From Syntrophaceae bacterium (GTDB taxonomy: Bacteria; Desulfobacterota; Syntrophia; Syntrophales; UBA5619), in assembly GCA_919902745.1 (NCBI GenBank), contig CAKKRN010000225.1, positions 1 through 13,893 on the forward strand: a stretch of DNA of 13,893 nucleotides, read 5' to 3'. This document shows positions 1 through 8,384 of this stretch, piece by piece. Made by a program: the position numbers and the translations under genes. Each line of letters begins with the position of its first letter. Position 1 is the first letter of the stretch. A model generated the notes under the pieces. That model searched no databases, had not been told where the DNA came from, and worked only from the letters and a program-made list of their open reading frames with translations.

Positions 1-7
1 AGAAACA

Positions 8-56
8 GTAACGCACCAAAAAGAGGAGCGGTGCGTCGAGACGCACCCTACACCTT
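8..56 (+). repeat. 49-base dispersed repeat, copy A
   Basis: This stretch matches the reverse complement of 5503-5551 at 46 of 49 positions by hand alignment. It contains the short palindrome GGTGCGTC-GA-GACGCACC and ends in CCCTACACCTT. It fills most of the non-coding lead before cobT, which starts 30 bases later. Copy B continues into a further hairpin on the side that corresponds to the window edge here, so this copy probably extends upstream of base 1. It looks like a small non-autonomous palindromic repeat. It encodes nothing that I can see. Confidence 0.8.
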
Positions 57-85
57 GAAAATTTGGAGAAGGAAAGGAAATTGCA

Positions 86-1150
86 ATGAGTCTGTTAGAG
101 GATACCGTTCGCCGAATTGTTCCCCAGGACGCCGCCTTCCGGTCGCAGGCCCACCGGCGCCTGGAGGCGCTGACGATGCCCTACTGGGCCCTCGGCCGCC
201 TCCTCGACCTCGCCGAGGATCTCGCCGGAATCACCCGCTCCATGCGTCCGCCCATCGCCCGAAAGGCGATCTTCACGATGGCCGGGGATCACGGCGTCGT
301 TGCCGAGGGGGTGAGCAAGTATCCTCAGGAAGTGACGCCGCAGATGGTTTACAATTTCGTCGCCGGCGGTGCGGGGATCAACGCGCTGGCCCGCCAGGTG
401 GGCGCCACCGTCACCGTCGTGGACATGGGCGTTGCCGGAGACATGAGCGGGCTTGCCGCCTCCGGAAAGATCCTCTCCCGGCGGATCGGTCCCGGCACGA
501 AAAACATGGCCGAGGGGCCGGCGATGAGCCGTGAGGAGGCCGTTCGCGCCGTTGAAGCCGGCATCGATGTCGCCCGGATGGCCGCGGAGACGGTCGATCT
601 CTTCGGCACCGGGGATATGGGGATCGGGAACACGACGCCGAGCAGCGCGATCGTCGCCGCCTTCAGCGGCCATCCGGCAGCGGAGGTGACCGGCCACGGC
701 ACCGGGATCGACGATGAGCAGTTCGCACACAAGGTCCGCGTCATCGAAAAATGCCTGCGGATCAACCGGCCGGATCCGAAGGATGGACTGGACGTCCTGG
801 CCAAGGTCGGCGGCTTCGAGATCGGCGGGATCGCGGGGCTGATCCTGGGCGCCGCCGCGCTGAAGAAGCCGGTTGTCATAGACGGCTTCATATCCGCGGC
901 GGGAGCGCTTATCGCCCACGCGCTCTGCCCCACGGCCGCCGAGTACATGATCGCCGCCCACCGGAGCGTGGAACAGGGCCACCGGATCGCGCTGGAGATT
1001 CTGGGAAAGCAGCCTTTGATCGACATCGACCTCCGCCTCGGCGAGGGAACGGGGGCGGCGCTGGCGATGAATTTCGTCGAGGCCGCCGTCCGGATCCTCA
1101 CCGAGGTGGCCACGTTTGACGAGGCGATGGTATCGAAGGCAAGCTCATGA
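86..1150 (+). CDS. cobT: Nicotinate-nucleotide--dimethylbenzimidazole phosphoribosyltransferase CobT
   Basis: Makes alpha-ribazole 5'-phosphate from nicotinate mononucleotide and the lower-ligand base (dimethylbenzimidazole in the classic case), the first step of nucleotide-loop assembly in the cytosol. The 354 residues match the family length. Visible signatures are AGDHGVVAEGVSKYPQEVT in the N-terminal third, GTGDMGIGNTTPSSA in the middle, and LGEGTGAAL near the C-terminus. Glu320 in that last motif corresponds by position to the catalytic glutamate of the Salmonella enzyme (inferred). The ATG is preceded by a purine-rich AGGAAA ribosome-binding site. It is the first complete gene of the window; cobS follows after about 55 bases. 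The lower base actually used cannot be read from the sequence, and no bza genes for benzimidazole synthesis are present here. Confidence 0.97.
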   Translation: MSLLEDTVRRIVPQDAAFRSQAHRRLEALTMPYWALGRLLDLAEDLAGITRSMRPPIARKAIFTMAGDHGVVAEGVSKYPQEVTPQMVYNFVAGGAGINALARQVGATVTVVDMGVAGDMSGLAASGKILSRRIGPGTKNMAEGPAMSREEAVRAVEAGIDVARMAAETVDLFGTGDMGIGNTTPSSAIVAAFSGHPAAEVTGHGTGIDDEQFAHKVRVIEKCLRINRPDPKDGLDVLAKVGGFEIGGIAGLILGAAALKKPVVIDGFISAAGALIAHALCPTAAEYMIAAHRSVEQGHRIALEILGKQPLIDIDLRLGEGTGAALAMNFVEAAVRILTEVATFDEAMVSKASS

Positions 1151-1209
1151 AAGACGACTTCGGCGTCCCGGAATTATGGCCATTGCGGCTTTTTTTGAGG
1201 GCATCATGA
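1147..1209 (+). other. Possible 20-codon coupling ORF between cobT and cobS
   Basis: An ATG overlaps the cobT stop (ATGA at 1147-1150) and the reading frame closes with a TGA that overlaps the cobS ATG (1206-1209). A GAAGG motif sits 7 bases upstream of the first ATG. The predicted peptide is [20 protein letters not shown], which I do not recognise. Its codons (TTA, TTT, TTG, TCA) are AT-rich compared with the neighbouring genes, so it may be a non-coding remnant that happens to be open. If translated, it would carry ribosomes from cobT to cobS. Confidence 0.2.
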
Positions 1210-1955
1210 AGCGGTTTCTCGCGGCTCTCCAGTTCCTGACGATCCTGCCTCTGCCCCGGGGCCTCAGTCCCGACGAGCGGGCGCTGGGGGGGTCCATCCC
1301 CTTCTTCCCGGTCGTCGGCCTCGGGATCGGCGCAGCGGTCGCCCTGATGGACTGGGGTCTCGGATTCCTCTTTCCCGTCGGCGTGACGAGCGTCTTTGCC
1401 GTCATCCTGCTGATCGCCGTCTCCGGCGGCCTCCATACGGACGGCCTCGCCGATACGGCGGACGGCTTCTTCAGCTCCCGCCCGCGCGAGCGGATCCTCG
1501 AGATTATGAGGGACAGCCGGACCGGGCCGATGGGGGTCGCCGCCATCGTCTGCGTGGTCGCGCTCAAAATCGCGCTCATCGCCTCGGTCTCCGGACCCTG
1601 GCGGTGGTGGGTCCTCCTGATGACGCCACTCGCCGGCCGGTGCGCCCTCCTCATCCAGATGGCCCTCCTCCCCTACGTCCGTCCGGAGGGCCTGGTCGGC
1701 ATCTTTCACCGGAATCGTTCCCGGAGCCACGCCCTCTGGGCGCTAACATTTTTAATCGCCGCGGGCGGCCTGGCGGGCGGCGTGTCCGGGCTGATTGCGG
1801 GGGTGGGCTCTTTTCTCTTTGCCCTCCTCTTTACGGCCTGCGTCCGGCGACGGATTGGCGGCCTCACCGGCGATACGCTGGGGGCGGCCTGCGAGCTGAC
1901 CGAACTCGTTCCCGCCCTCGTCGCGTCGGCCTGGCTATACGGAGGCGGCGCATGA
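1206..1955 (+). CDS. cobS: Adenosylcobinamide-GDP ribazoletransferase (cobalamin synthase) CobS
   Basis: Integral membrane enzyme that joins alpha-ribazole (or its phosphate) to adenosylcobinamide-GDP, the closing step of cobalamin assembly. From the chosen ATG it has 249 residues, normal for the family. It begins [17 protein letters not shown], the usual CobS opening, and carries the acidic signature [11 protein letters not shown] at residues 77-87. Several hydrophobic segments follow, including around residues 33-50, 59-75 and the long C-terminal Gly/Ala/Leu-rich stretch. I chose ATG 1206 because the family N-terminus begins there and GAGGG lies just upstream. In-frame ATGs at 1116 and 1176 would add unrelated residues. 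The stop overlaps the next start by 4 bases (ATGA). CobU, which makes its GDP-activated substrate, is not in the window. Confidence 0.95.
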   Translation: MKRFLAALQFLTILPLPRGLSPDERALGGSIPFFPVVGLGIGAAVALMDWGLGFLFPVGVTSVFAVILLIAVSGGLHTDGLADTADGFFSSRPRERILEIMRDSRTGPMGVAAIVCVVALKIALIASVSGPWRWWVLLMTPLAGRCALLIQMALLPYVRPEGLVGIFHRNRSRSHALWALTFLIAAGGLAGGVSGLIAGVGSFLFALLFTACVRRRIGGLTGDTLGAACELTELVPALVASAWLYGGGA

Positions 1956-4528
1956 CGGAACGACACGGCGGAAATCTGCTGAAACTTGCCCTGGCCGCGG
2001 GGAAACCCGTCGGGGAGATCCTCGACTTTTCGGCGAACATCAATCCGCTGGGGCCGCCGGAGGGGTTCCGGTCGCTGATCAGCGCACGGACCGGCGATCT
2101 CGTCCACTACCCCGATCCGGATTGCACCGACCTCGTCCGGGCCTTTGCGGTGCGGTACCGCGTCGCGGAAAACGAGATCCTGATGGGGAACGGCTCGACG
2201 GAGCTCCTCTACCTCCTCCCGCAGCTCCTTGGAAAAGTGCGCGCCCTGATCCCCGTCCCCGCCTATGTGGATTACGAACGCGCGGCGGAGCTCGCCGGTC
2301 TCGCCGTGGAGCGGCTTCCCCTTCGGGAGAAAGATGGCTTCGCCCCCGACCTCGCGGTGATCACAGCGGCGCTCCGGGGGGATGAGATCGTCTTCCTCGG
2401 CCGGCCGAACAACCCGACCGGACACATGATTCCGGCCGCCGCCTTGCGGGATCTCGCATCCCGCCATCCGCACACCATTTTCGTCAGCGACGAGGCCTTC
2501 GCCGATTTCGCACCGGAAGCGGAGACGCTGATCGAGTCCGGCCGCCCGGCGAATATCGTCATTCTCAAGTCCTTGACCAAGTTCTACGCGATGCCGGGCC
2601 TCCGCCTGGGCGGCGTCGTTGCGGCCCCGGAACTGATCCGGCGCCTCCGCGACCGGACGCCCCCCTGGTCCGTGAACACGCTCGCCCAGGCCGTCGGCGC
2701 GGCGGCGCTCCGCGACACGGCCTACGCGGAGGAGACCCTCCGCTTCGTCCGCGACCGGCGGGAAGGTCTGTTCGCGGCGCTCCAGGCGCTGCCGGGTCTC
2801 ACCGTCTATCCGGGGACGGCGAATTTTCTTCTCCTGCGGTCCGACCGGAGGAACCTCGACGCCCCGGAGATCGCCCAACACCTCCTCGCCGACGGGATCG
2901 CCATCCGCATCTGCGCGAACTTCGCCGGCCTCGACCGCCGGTTCTTCCGCATCGCCGTCCGGACGGAGACGGAGAATGACCGCCTCCTCGGCGCCCTCCG
3001 GAAGGTTATGGGAATTGCTAACAGAAAACCCGTCCGGCGGCGGACGCCCGCGATCATGTTCCAGGGAACCGGCTCCAACGCGGGCAAGAGCATCCTCGCC
3101 GCGGCGATGTGCCGGATCCTGCTCCAGGACGGCTTCCGGGTCGCCCCGTTCAAGGCGCAGAACATGTCGCTCAACTCTTACGTGACTCGCGGGGGGGGCG
3201 AGATGGGGCGGGCGCAGGTGGTCCAGGCCCAGGCGTGCCGGCTCGACCCGGACGTCCGGATGAACCCCGTCCTCCTCAAGCCGAACAGCGACACCGGCTC
3301 CCAGGTGATCATCCTCGGAAAGCCGATCGGCAACATGGATTTCTGGGAGTACACCCGCGACCGCACCCCTCCTTTTGCCGTCGCGCGCGAGGCGTACGAC
3401 GCGCTCGCCGCCGAACACGACGTCATCGTCCTGGAAGGGGCGGGGAGCCCCGCCGAGGTGAACCTCAAGAAACGGGACATCGTAAACATGAACATGGCCC
3501 TCTACGCGGAGGCGTCCGTCCTGATCGTCGGCGACATCGACCGGGGGGGCGTCTACGCCTCGTTCATCGGGACGATGGAGTGCCTGACGGAGCGGGAAAG
3601 GGCATTGGTCAAGGGGTTCGTCGTGAACCGCTTCCGGGGTCAGGAGGCGTTCCTCGCCGATGCCGACGAGTACATCCTCCGCCGGACCGGACGCCCCGTC
3701 CTCGGCGTCGTCCCCTACCTGCGCGATCTGGGCCTCCCCGAGGAGGACTCCGTCAGCTTCAAGGACGGCATGATCGACGGCCGCGCCCCCGAAGGCGAGC
3801 ATGTCGACATCGCCGTCGTCGATCTCGCCCACATCTCGAACTTCACCGACTTCGACCCGCTCCGGATCGAGCCGGACGTCCGCCTGCGCGTGGTCCGGCG
3901 GCCGGACGAGCTGGGCGAGCCGGATGCCGTGATCCTTCCCGGGAGCAAGAACGTGATCGGCGATCTGGCCGATCTGCAGGCAAACGGCATGGCATCGCGG
4001 ATTCTCGATCTCGCCCGTGGAGGGAAGACGGAGATCGCCGGGATATGCGGCGGCTTCCAGATCCTGGGCCGGGAGATCGCCGACCCCTTCGGGATCGAGT
4101 CCGCCGGCGGCCGAACGCTGGCCGGGCTGGGGCTCCTCCCCGTCCGGACGGAGCTCGCCAGGGAAAAGACCCTGACGCGCGCCGCCGCCCGCCACCTCGC
4201 CTCGGGTTGCGAGGTCCGCGGTTACGAGATCCACCACGGCCGAACCGACGGCGGCGGCCTCGCCCCGCTGATCCGGCGGAACGACGGCGAGATTATCGGC
4301 CGCGGAACGGAGACGGGCCTCCTCTGGGGGACCTACCTTCACGGGATCTTCGACGCGGACGGCTTCCGCCGCTGGTTCATCGACCGCCTCCGCAAAAGGC
4401 GGGGCCTTGCCCCGCTCAACCGGATCGCGGCCGTCTACGACCTGGAACCGGCCTTCGACCGCCTCGCCGAAGCGGTGCGGCGGTCGCTCAAGATGGACGC
4501 GATTTATAAAATTATGGGAATTTCATGA
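1952..4528 (+). CDS. cobD-cbiP: Fused threonine-phosphate decarboxylase (CobD) and cobyric acid synthase (CbiP/CobQ)
   Basis: One uninterrupted frame of 858 residues holds two enzymes. Residues 1 to about 352 are a PLP-dependent aminotransferase-fold L-threonine-O-3-phosphate decarboxylase: [11 protein letters not shown] near the start, NNPTG at 153-157, and [15 protein letters not shown] with Lys210 as the expected PLP lysine. From about residue 365 it is CbiP, which amidates side chains b, d, e and g with glutamine and [14 protein letters not shown] at 370-380, [10 protein letters not shown], the glutaminase nucleophile Cys699 in [10 protein letters not shown], and His797 in TYLHGIFD. The linker is only about 15 residues. 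An internal ATG at 3008 (residue 353) has GGAAGG just 2 bases upstream, too close for a good ribosome-binding site, so a single polypeptide is more likely than two. Both products are substrates of CbiB, the next gene, whose ATG overlaps the stop by 4 bases. Confidence 0.93.
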   Translation: MTERHGGNLLKLALAAGKPVGEILDFSANINPLGPPEGFRSLISARTGDLVHYPDPDCTDLVRAFAVRYRVAENEILMGNGSTELLYLLPQLLGKVRALIPVPAYVDYERAAELAGLAVERLPLREKDGFAPDLAVITAALRGDEIVFLGRPNNPTGHMIPAAALRDLASRHPHTIFVSDEAFADFAPEAETLIESGRPANIVILKSLTKFYAMPGLRLGGVVAAPELIRRLRDRTPPWSVNTLAQAVGAAALRDTAYAEETLRFVRDRREGLFAALQALPGLTVYPGTANFLLLRSDRRNLDAPEIAQHLLADGIAIRICANFAGLDRRFFRIAVRTETENDRLLGALRKVMGIANRKPVRRRTPAIMFQGTGSNAGKSILAAAMCRILLQDGFRVAPFKAQNMSLNSYVTRGGGEMGRAQVVQAQACRLDPDVRMNPVLLKPNSDTGSQVIILGKPIGNMDFWEYTRDRTPPFAVAREAYDALAAEHDVIVLEGAGSPAEVNLKKRDIVNMNMALYAEASVLIVGDIDRGGVYASFIGTMECLTERERALVKGFVVNRFRGQEAFLADADEYILRRTGRPVLGVVPYLRDLGLPEEDSVSFKDGMIDGRAPEGEHVDIAVVDLAHISNFTDFDPLRIEPDVRLRVVRRPDELGEPDAVILPGSKNVIGDLADLQANGMASRILDLARGGKTEIAGICGGFQILGREIADPFGIESAGGRTLAGLGLLPVRTELAREKTLTRAAARHLASGCEVRGYEIHHGRTDGGGLAPLIRRNDGEIIGRGTETGLLWGTYLHGIFDADGFRRWFIDRLRKRRGLAPLNRIAAVYDLEPAFDRLAEAVRRSLKMDAIYKIMGIS

Positions 4529-5484
4529 GGCTGGAATACCAGATCGCAATCGCACTGCTGCTCGACCTGGCCTTTGGAGATCCCCGGTGGCTGCCCCACC
4601 CGGTCCGCTTCATCGGCCGTCTGATCGCGGCTCTGGAGGAACCGGCCCGGCGGGCGATTCCGGACGCCCGTCTCGCGGGGAGTTTGATGGCGCTCGCGGT
4701 CATCCTGACGGCGGCCCTGGCAACGGGCGCGATGATCGGGGTTGCGGGATGGGTCCACCCCCGCCTCGGGGACGCGGTTTCCATCCTCCTCCTCTACACG
4801 ACGCTCGCCGCGCGCGACCTCGCCAACCACAGCAACGGGGTCTACCGGGCGCTCGCAAGATTCGATCTGGCCGAGGCGCGGCGCCTCGTCTCGTGGCTGG
4901 TCGGACGCGACACGGAGCGCCTGACCGAACCGGAGGTCGTCCGCGCGGCCGTGGAGAGCGTCGCCGAGAACACCGTGGACGGGATCATTGCCCCGCTCTT
5001 CTTCGCGGCGCTCGGAGGACCGATCGCGGCAATGGCCTACAAGGCGGCGAGCACGCTTGATTCGATGATCGGCTATCGGAACGAACGCTACATCGATTTC
5101 GGCCGGACCGCCGCGGAGATCGACGACGGGGCGAACTGGCTCCCCGCGCGTCTCGCGGCGCCCATCATCGCCGCCGCCGCAGCACTCACGGGGCAGAACG
5201 CCTCCGCCGCCTGGAGAATCGCCCGGCGCGACGGTCGAAAACACATGAGTCCCAATGCGGGGATCGCGGAGGCGGCGTTTGCCGGGGCGTTGGGAATCCG
5301 TCTGGGGGGCGTCATGCAACGGCGGGGGCGACCCGTAAACCTGCCGGAGATCGGCGATCCGGTCGTGACGCTCGCACACGGGCAGATCCTCGCCGCGAAT
5401 CGCATGATGGTTGCGGCGACGGGAATCGCCGTCGCGGTTTTCCTGGCGGCGCGCTGGGGAATCGCCGCGCTGCTGGAAATGTGA
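4525..5484 (+). CDS. cbiB: Adenosylcobinamide-phosphate synthase CbiB
   Basis: Membrane protein that condenses adenosylcobyric acid with (R)-1-amino-2-propanol O-2-phosphate to give adenosylcobinamide phosphate. The 319 residues match the family length. Recognisable blocks are [16 protein letters not shown] near the N-terminus, [15 protein letters not shown] in the middle, and then [20 protein letters not shown] with downstream [11 protein letters not shown]. Hydrophobic segments lie around residues 50-75 and at the C-terminus. The ATG overlaps the stop of cobD-cbiP (ATGA), so translation is probably coupled to the fused gene that makes both of its substrates. It ends the first gene block: a 187-base spacer of palindromic repeats follows instead of another overlapping start. 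Confidence 0.96.
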   Translation: MRLEYQIAIALLLDLAFGDPRWLPHPVRFIGRLIAALEEPARRAIPDARLAGSLMALAVILTAALATGAMIGVAGWVHPRLGDAVSILLLYTTLAARDLANHSNGVYRALARFDLAEARRLVSWLVGRDTERLTEPEVVRAAVESVAENTVDGIIAPLFFAALGGPIAAMAYKAASTLDSMIGYRNERYIDFGRTAAEIDDGANWLPARLAAPIIAAAAALTGQNASAAWRIARRDGRKHMSPNAGIAEAAFAGALGIRLGGVMQRRGRPVNLPEIGDPVVTLAHGQILAANRMMVAATGIAVAVFLAARWGIAALLEM

Positions 5485-5502
5485 TAAAAAGAGAAGAGCA
5501 TT

Positions 5503-5574
5503 AAGGTGTAGGGTGCGTCTTGACGCACCGCTCCTTTTATTGGTGCGTTACGGCTTCCGCCTAACGCACCCTAC
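5503..5574 (-). repeat. Composite palindromic repeat, copy B (inverted relative to copy A)
   Basis: Bases 5503-5551 are the inverted copy of 8-56 (46 of 49 match). Two stem-loops are visible: GTGCGTC-TT-GACGCAC at 5513-5528, and GGTGCGTTA at 5542-5550 pairing with TAACGCACC at 5562-5570. The outer 11-mer GTAGGGTGCGT (5508-5518) is also the reverse complement of ACGCACCCTAC (5564-5574). This fills the first half of the spacer between cbiB and the adenosyltransferase gene. No reading frame or transposase is associated with it. It resembles the GTAGGGTGCGTTA-type palindromes scattered between genes in many bacteria (from memory, not checked). Confidence 0.8.
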
Positions 5575-5582
5575 ATCTCTGG

Positions 5583-5602
5583 ATACCGGCTTTCGCCGGT
5601 AT
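5583..5602. repeat. REP-like hairpin in the cbiB/adenosyltransferase spacer
   Basis: A perfect 8-base stem ATACCGGC / GCCGGTAT with a TTTC loop is followed by ATGACGGTTT. The same trailing motif follows the hairpin at 8410-8427, which argues for a dispersed repeat family. No run of T directly follows, so it is not a classic intrinsic terminator, though it could still affect transcript stability. The rest of the spacer (5603-5671) contains ACTTTTTGCGAG and the ribosome-binding site of the next gene. I see no riboswitch in it. Confidence 0.65.
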
Positions 5603-5671
5603 GACGGTTTGGGGAACTTTTTGCGAGTTCGTCATTCTTGAAGGTATCGATATCGAGAAGGAGAGTATCCG

Positions 5672-6199
5672 ATGGGTGACGCAGGCAGGATTTTGATCTT
5701 CACCGGCGATGGAAAGGGAAAGACGACGGCATCACTGGGGATGGCCCTCAGGGCGCACGGCCACGGCATCCCGGTCACGGTAATTCAGTTCGTCAAGTCC
5801 GATACAAAGACCGGCGAGTTCGCCGCCCTGAAAGGGATGGCCGACGTCGAGATCGTCGTGACGGGCCTCGGTTTCGTCCCGCGCCCAACCGATCCGCGAT
5901 TCGCGGACCACCGCCGGTCGGCGGAAGAAGGGCTCCGGATCGCCGGCGAGGCGGCCTTCTCGGGACGCTACGGACTGGTCATCCTCGACGAGGTCTGCAT
6001 GGCTGTCGCCCTGAAGTTGCTCGCCGAGGAAGCCGTCCTGGCGGTTCTCCACGAGGCGGCCCCCGATTGCACTGTCGTTCTGACCGGACGGGGCGCCACG
6101 GAAGGGCTGATCAAAGCCGCCGACACCGTCTCCGAGGTCCGCTGTATCAAGCACGGATTCGATAGCGGCCGGAAGGCCCAAAAGGGGGTGGAATTCTGA
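5672..6199 (+). CDS. cobO: Cob(I)yrinic acid a,c-diamide adenosyltransferase, CobA/CobO type
   Basis: Transfers the 5'-deoxyadenosyl group of ATP to the cob(I)alt corrinoid, forming the upper ligand. The 175 residues fit this ATP-dependent family (also called BtuR). The N-terminal phosphate-binding loop FTGDGKGKTTASLGMAL is clear at about residues 10-26. Further family blocks are VIQFVKSDTKTGE, the segment YGLVILDEVCMAVALKLL, and VVLTGRGATEGLIKAADTVSE near the C-terminus. A good ribosome-binding site (AAGGAGAG) precedes the ATG. It starts a new overlapping gene set after a 187-base repeat spacer, so a promoter may lie in that spacer, though I cannot identify one. Its TGA overlaps the ATG of cbiA by one base. 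The symbol could equally be given as cobA or btuR. Confidence 0.95.
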   Translation: MGDAGRILIFTGDGKGKTTASLGMALRAHGHGIPVTVIQFVKSDTKTGEFAALKGMADVEIVVTGLGFVPRPTDPRFADHRRSAEEGLRIAGEAAFSGRYGLVILDEVCMAVALKLLAEEAVLAVLHEAAPDCTVVLTGRGATEGLIKAADTVSEVRCIKHGFDSGRKAQKGVEF

Positions 6200-7692
6200 T
6201 GATCCGTTGCCCGACGCTCGTCATCGCCGGAACGCACAGCGGTGCGGGGAAAACCTCGTTTACGCTCGCGCTGGCGCGCGCACTCGCCCGCCGGGGTCGG
6301 GAAACCCAGACGTTCAAGGTGGGACCGGATTTCCTCGACCCGACCTATCTCGCCCTCGCCTCCGGACGCCCCTGCTATAACCTCGACGGCTGGATGGCCG
6401 GTCACGACCATTGCCGCCATCTCTTCGCGCGGGCCACATCTGACGCCGACTGCGCCCTCGTCGAAGGGGTCATGGGGCTCTTCGACGGGGCGGATGTGCA
6501 AAGCGATGAAGGAAGCACGGCAGAGATCGCCCGCCTGTTGGACGCCCCCGTTATTCTTGTCGTTAACGTTCACGGGATGGGCCGGAGCTTTGCCGCGCTC
6601 GTGAAGGGCTATACGACATTCCAGACGGATCTCCGCTTCACAGGAGTCGTCGCGAATCACTGCGGTTCAGAGCGCCATGCTGCGTTGCTTTCCGACTCCC
6701 TCCAGGCAGCCGGCTTGCCGCCGCTTCTGGGGGCGATCCCCCGCGGGGCTTTTCCGGAGCTTGCCTCCCGACACCTCGGCCTCGTCACCGCCGACCGGGG
6801 GCAACTCCCGGAGTCCCTCCTCGACGCCCTCGCCGATGCGCTGGAACAAAACCTGTCGTTGGAGACGCTCTTCCCGAAAATGCTAACGAAAACGACCAAG
6901 GCGACCGCTCCTCTCGATCCCGGCAAACGGAGCGATGCGCCCGATTCCTGCCAAATGACGCTCTTTCCCGAACCGAACGCAGCGGAAAGATCCGAACCTC
7001 CGGTGGCAACCCCCGCGATCGGAACGCCTGAATTCGCTCCATCACACGGCCGTCTGCGCATTGGCGTCGCACGGGACGCCGCTTTCCACTTCTATTACCA
7101 GGATCTCTTTGACGCCCTCCGGACGTCGGGCTGCGAGGTCCTCTTTTTCTCTCCCCTCGACGACCGCCGCCTGCCGGAAGGGCTCTTTGGTCTCTACCTC
7201 GGGGGAGGCTATCCGGAACTCCACGCAGAGCGCCTTGCGGAAAACGGGGAGATGCTCGCTGCGATCCGCGCTTACGCCGGCTCCGGAAGACCCCTCTACG
7301 CCGAATGTGGAGGGCTCATGTATCTCTCTCGGGGAATCGAGGCGGACGGCCGCTTTTACCCCCTCGCCGGCGTCCTCCCCACCCGGACGCGCATGCTCAC
7401 CGGCAAGAAGGCGCTCGGCTACGTGGAGGTCGCCTTGGCGGAGGACTCCCTCTGGGGCCGCCGTGGGGAGCTCCTGCGGGGACACGAATTCCACTATTCG
7501 GAGCTGATCGACGACCCGGCCTCCGACCCGGCCTGGCGGAAGGTTTATTCCCTCCGGCGCCGCCGCACGGATACGGTCGAAACCGAGGGATATCAAAACG
7601 GGGCGATCCTCGCGAGCTACACGCACCTCCACTACGCCTCCCGGCCGGCGGCGGTCGCCCGTTTTCTCGAACGATGCGGAGGTACGCCATGA
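6199..7692 (+). CDS. cbiA: Cobyrinic acid a,c-diamide synthase CbiA
   Basis: ATP- and glutamine-dependent amidase for side chains a and c of cobyrinic acid. The 497 residues are somewhat long for a family usually near 450-480. The N-terminal domain has the P-loop-like AGTHSGAGKTSFTLALA and then KVGPDFLDPTYLA, EGVMGLFDG and SDEGSTAEIARLL. The C-terminal class I glutaminase-like domain has LGGGYPELHAE, the nucleophile Cys370 in LYAECGGLMYLS, GYVEV, and SYTHLHYAS with the likely catalytic His at 476 or 478. The extra length lies in a Pro/Ala/Thr/Glu-rich linker between the domains, about residues 222-282, in which TLFP occurs twice, 31 codons apart. It overlaps its neighbours by 1 base upstream and 4 bases downstream. 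Confidence 0.95.
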   Translation: MIRCPTLVIAGTHSGAGKTSFTLALARALARRGRETQTFKVGPDFLDPTYLALASGRPCYNLDGWMAGHDHCRHLFARATSDADCALVEGVMGLFDGADVQSDEGSTAEIARLLDAPVILVVNVHGMGRSFAALVKGYTTFQTDLRFTGVVANHCGSERHAALLSDSLQAAGLPPLLGAIPRGAFPELASRHLGLVTADRGQLPESLLDALADALEQNLSLETLFPKMLTKTTKATAPLDPGKRSDAPDSCQMTLFPEPNAAERSEPPVATPAIGTPEFAPSHGRLRIGVARDAAFHFYYQDLFDALRTSGCEVLFFSPLDDRRLPEGLFGLYLGGGYPELHAERLAENGEMLAAIRAYAGSGRPLYAECGGLMYLSRGIEADGRFYPLAGVLPTRTRMLTGKKALGYVEVALAEDSLWGRRGELLRGHEFHYSELIDDPASDPAWRKVYSLRRRRTDTVETEGYQNGAILASYTHLHYASRPAAVARFLERCGGTP

Positions 7693-8378
7693 ACGAGACA
7701 CCCGGACGCCCGCTGATCCGCACCTTTCTGGACGCGCCGCTGAGCGGGCCGGAGATCGAAGCGAAATCGATGGCGATCATCGACCGGGAGGCCCCGGAGC
7801 ACCGGTTCACGCCGGAGGAGTGGCAAATCGTGCGCCGGATGATCCACACGACCGGCGATTTCGGGATCATGGAGGCGGTCCGTTTTTCGCCGGATGCGAT
7901 CGCCGCCGGCGTCGCGGCCCTTCATGGCTGCCGATCGCTCATCGTCGACTCGAACATGATCCGCTCGGGGATCTCCCTCGCCCGCCTGCGGGGCGTTTGC
8001 GGGTTTTACCGGAAGGAGAGCCTTATCTGCCACATTGCCGACGAGGATATCGAACGCACGGCCCGGCGGACCGGCCTCCCCCGCTCGCTCCATGCGATCG
8101 AGAAGGCCCGGCCCTTCATCGCCGGAGCGATCGCAGCCTTTGGAAACGCCCCGATTGCGCTGATGGAGCTGAACCGGATGATCGTTGAAGAGGGGCTCCG
8201 GCCGGCCCTCGTCGTCGCGATGCCGGTCGGCTTCGTCCACGTCGTGGAGAGCAAGGAGGAGCTGATGGCGCAGGGCGTTCCGTACATCGCGCTCGCCGGC
8301 CGCCGAGGGGGAAGCCCTCTCGCGGTGAGCGTCATCCACGCCCTCTGCGGCCTCGCGGGAACAGAAAAGAAGATGTAA
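7689..8378 (+). CDS. cbiC: Cobalt-precorrin-8 methylmutase CbiC
   Basis: Moves the methyl group from C11 to C12 to give cobyrinic acid. Of its 229 residues, the core carries family features: EIEAKSMAIIDREAP near the start, MIHTTGDFGIMEAVRFS with His53 matching the proton-transfer histidine of CobH/CbiC, VDSNMIRSGIS, ALMELNRMIVE, and AMPVGFVHVVESKEEL with GRRGGSPLAVSVIHAL at the end. I chose ATG 7689 because GGAGG lies 6 bases upstream and the codon overlaps the cbiA stop (ATGA). An in-frame ATG at 7674 lacks such a site. It directly follows cbiA, which acts on its product, and it closes the second overlapping set: a 126-base repeat spacer follows. Confidence 0.95.
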   Translation: MNETPGRPLIRTFLDAPLSGPEIEAKSMAIIDREAPEHRFTPEEWQIVRRMIHTTGDFGIMEAVRFSPDAIAAGVAALHGCRSLIVDSNMIRSGISLARLRGVCGFYRKESLICHIADEDIERTARRTGLPRSLHAIEKARPFIAGAIAAFGNAPIALMELNRMIVEEGLRPALVVAMPVGFVHVVESKEELMAQGVPYIALAGRRGGSPLAVSVIHALCGLAGTEKKM

Positions 8379-8384
8379 ATCAGC

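Noticed and set aside
55..60. TTGAAA as a possible -35 box upstream of cobT
   Set aside because: A matching -10 box at normal spacing would fall in the ribosome-binding site and is not seen.
1184..1211. Similarity of GCTTTTTTTGAGGGCATCA before cobS to ACTTTTTGCGAGTTCGTCA at 5616-5634
   Set aside because: The match is short and gapped and partly overlaps the cobS start codon, so I do not treat it as a shared repeat.
1706..4342. A very long open frame on the - strand opposite cobD-cbiP
   Set aside because: It is the complement of a clearly recognised gene. Its translation is rich in Asp, Glu, Gly and Arg with no motif, as expected from GC-rich shadow frames.
5411..5641. A 76-codon + frame spanning the end of cbiB and the repeat spacer
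   Set aside because: It lies out of frame with cbiB and is made of palindromic repeat sequence. There is no ribosome-binding site and no recognisable product.
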